DNA of 5,851 bases from an uncultured Clostridia bacterium (lineage in GTDB: Bacteria > Bacillota > Clostridia > Oscillospirales > Ruminococcaceae). The stretch covers positions 1-5,851 of the forward strand of contig CANRHA010000113.1 in the NCBI GenBank assembly GCA_947630315.1. Reading direction: 5' to 3'. The position numbers and the translations under genes were made by a program. The notes beneath the pieces were generated by a model. It ran no database searches. It was not told the origin of the DNA and worked only from the letters and a program-made list of their open reading frames with translations. Position 1 is the first letter of the stretch. Each line of letters starts with the position of its first letter. Of this stretch, positions 5,784 to 5,851 are shown one piece after another.

Positions 5784-5806
5784 AGCTTTTGCGCGCGGCT
5801 ATGGGA

Positions 5807-5851
5807 TCAGCCGGTGAGGGAGATTATCTCTTCAAGAGACAGCCCGCGGTG
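5807..5851 (-). CDS. Probable C-terminal fragment of an unidentified minus-strand gene
   Basis: Reading from the right edge, one minus-strand frame gives HRGLSLEEIISLTG and then TGA. The other two frames stop sooner. The stretch has a protein-like amphipathic pattern, and a terminator follows 23 nt later, which is what the end of a gene looks like. I do not recognise the family from 14 residues. acpP is often preceded by plsX in Firmicutes, but these residues do not resemble the PlsX C-termini I know. The true reading frame depends on sequence outside the window. Confidence 0.4.
   Translation of the reverse strand, partial: HRGLSLEEIISLTG

Noticed and set aside
5801..5851. Plus-strand ATG with an open frame to the right edge
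   Set aside because: No Shine-Dalgarno sequence precedes it and only 17 codons are visible. The minus-strand frame ending before a terminator explains the region better.

Overview
The window is almost entirely a bacterial tryptophan biosynthesis operon read on the minus strand. The gene order in transcription is trpE-trpG-trpD-trpC-trpF-trpB, and trpB runs off the left edge of the window. Upstream of trpE is a tryptophan-type T-box leader with a consensus promoter. Upstream of that is a complete acyl carrier protein gene (acpP) with its own promoter. The right edge holds a transcription terminator and probably the last codons of another minus-strand gene.

The source looks like a Gram-positive, low-oxygen type of Firmicutes, most likely Clostridia (Oscillospirales/Ruminococcaceae-like). 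The reasons are T-box control of trp, strong AGGAGG ribosome binding sites, TTGACA/TATAAT promoters, a separate trpG inside the trp operon, unfused trpC and trpF, and moderately high G+C. This placement is inference; no 16S or other marker is present.

Layout, right to left (the direction of transcription): 5851-5807 is a probable C-terminal gene fragment; 5783-5761 is an intrinsic terminator; 5735-5707 is the acpP promoter; 5667-5440 is acpP; 5406-5378 is the trp promoter, which sits inside an 11-bp inverted repeat (5384-5429); about 5371-5090 is the T-box, ending in mutually exclusive antiterminator and terminator helices; 5044-3569 is trpE; 3572-3000 is trpG; 2950-1928 is trpD; 1931-1152 is trpC; 1155-550 is trpF; 536-1 is trpB, incomplete. 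No gene is supported on the plus strand.

Together TrpE and TrpG make anthranilate from chorismate and glutamine. TrpD adds phosphoribosyl from PRPP, TrpF isomerises the product, TrpC closes the indole ring, and TrpB (with TrpA, presumably just outside the window) joins indole to serine. The E/G, D/C and C/F junctions are four-base ATGA overlaps, which suggests translational coupling. The exception is a 49-nt AT-rich gap between trpG and trpD. Expression should rise when uncharged tRNA-Trp binds the leader: the specifier codon is UGG, and the antiterminator bulge UGGC matches a G-CCA tRNA end.

I found no new biological system. The points most worth a second look are the inverted repeat wrapped around the trp promoter, an extra GC hairpin option downstream of the T-box terminator, and competing hairpins upstream of acpP.
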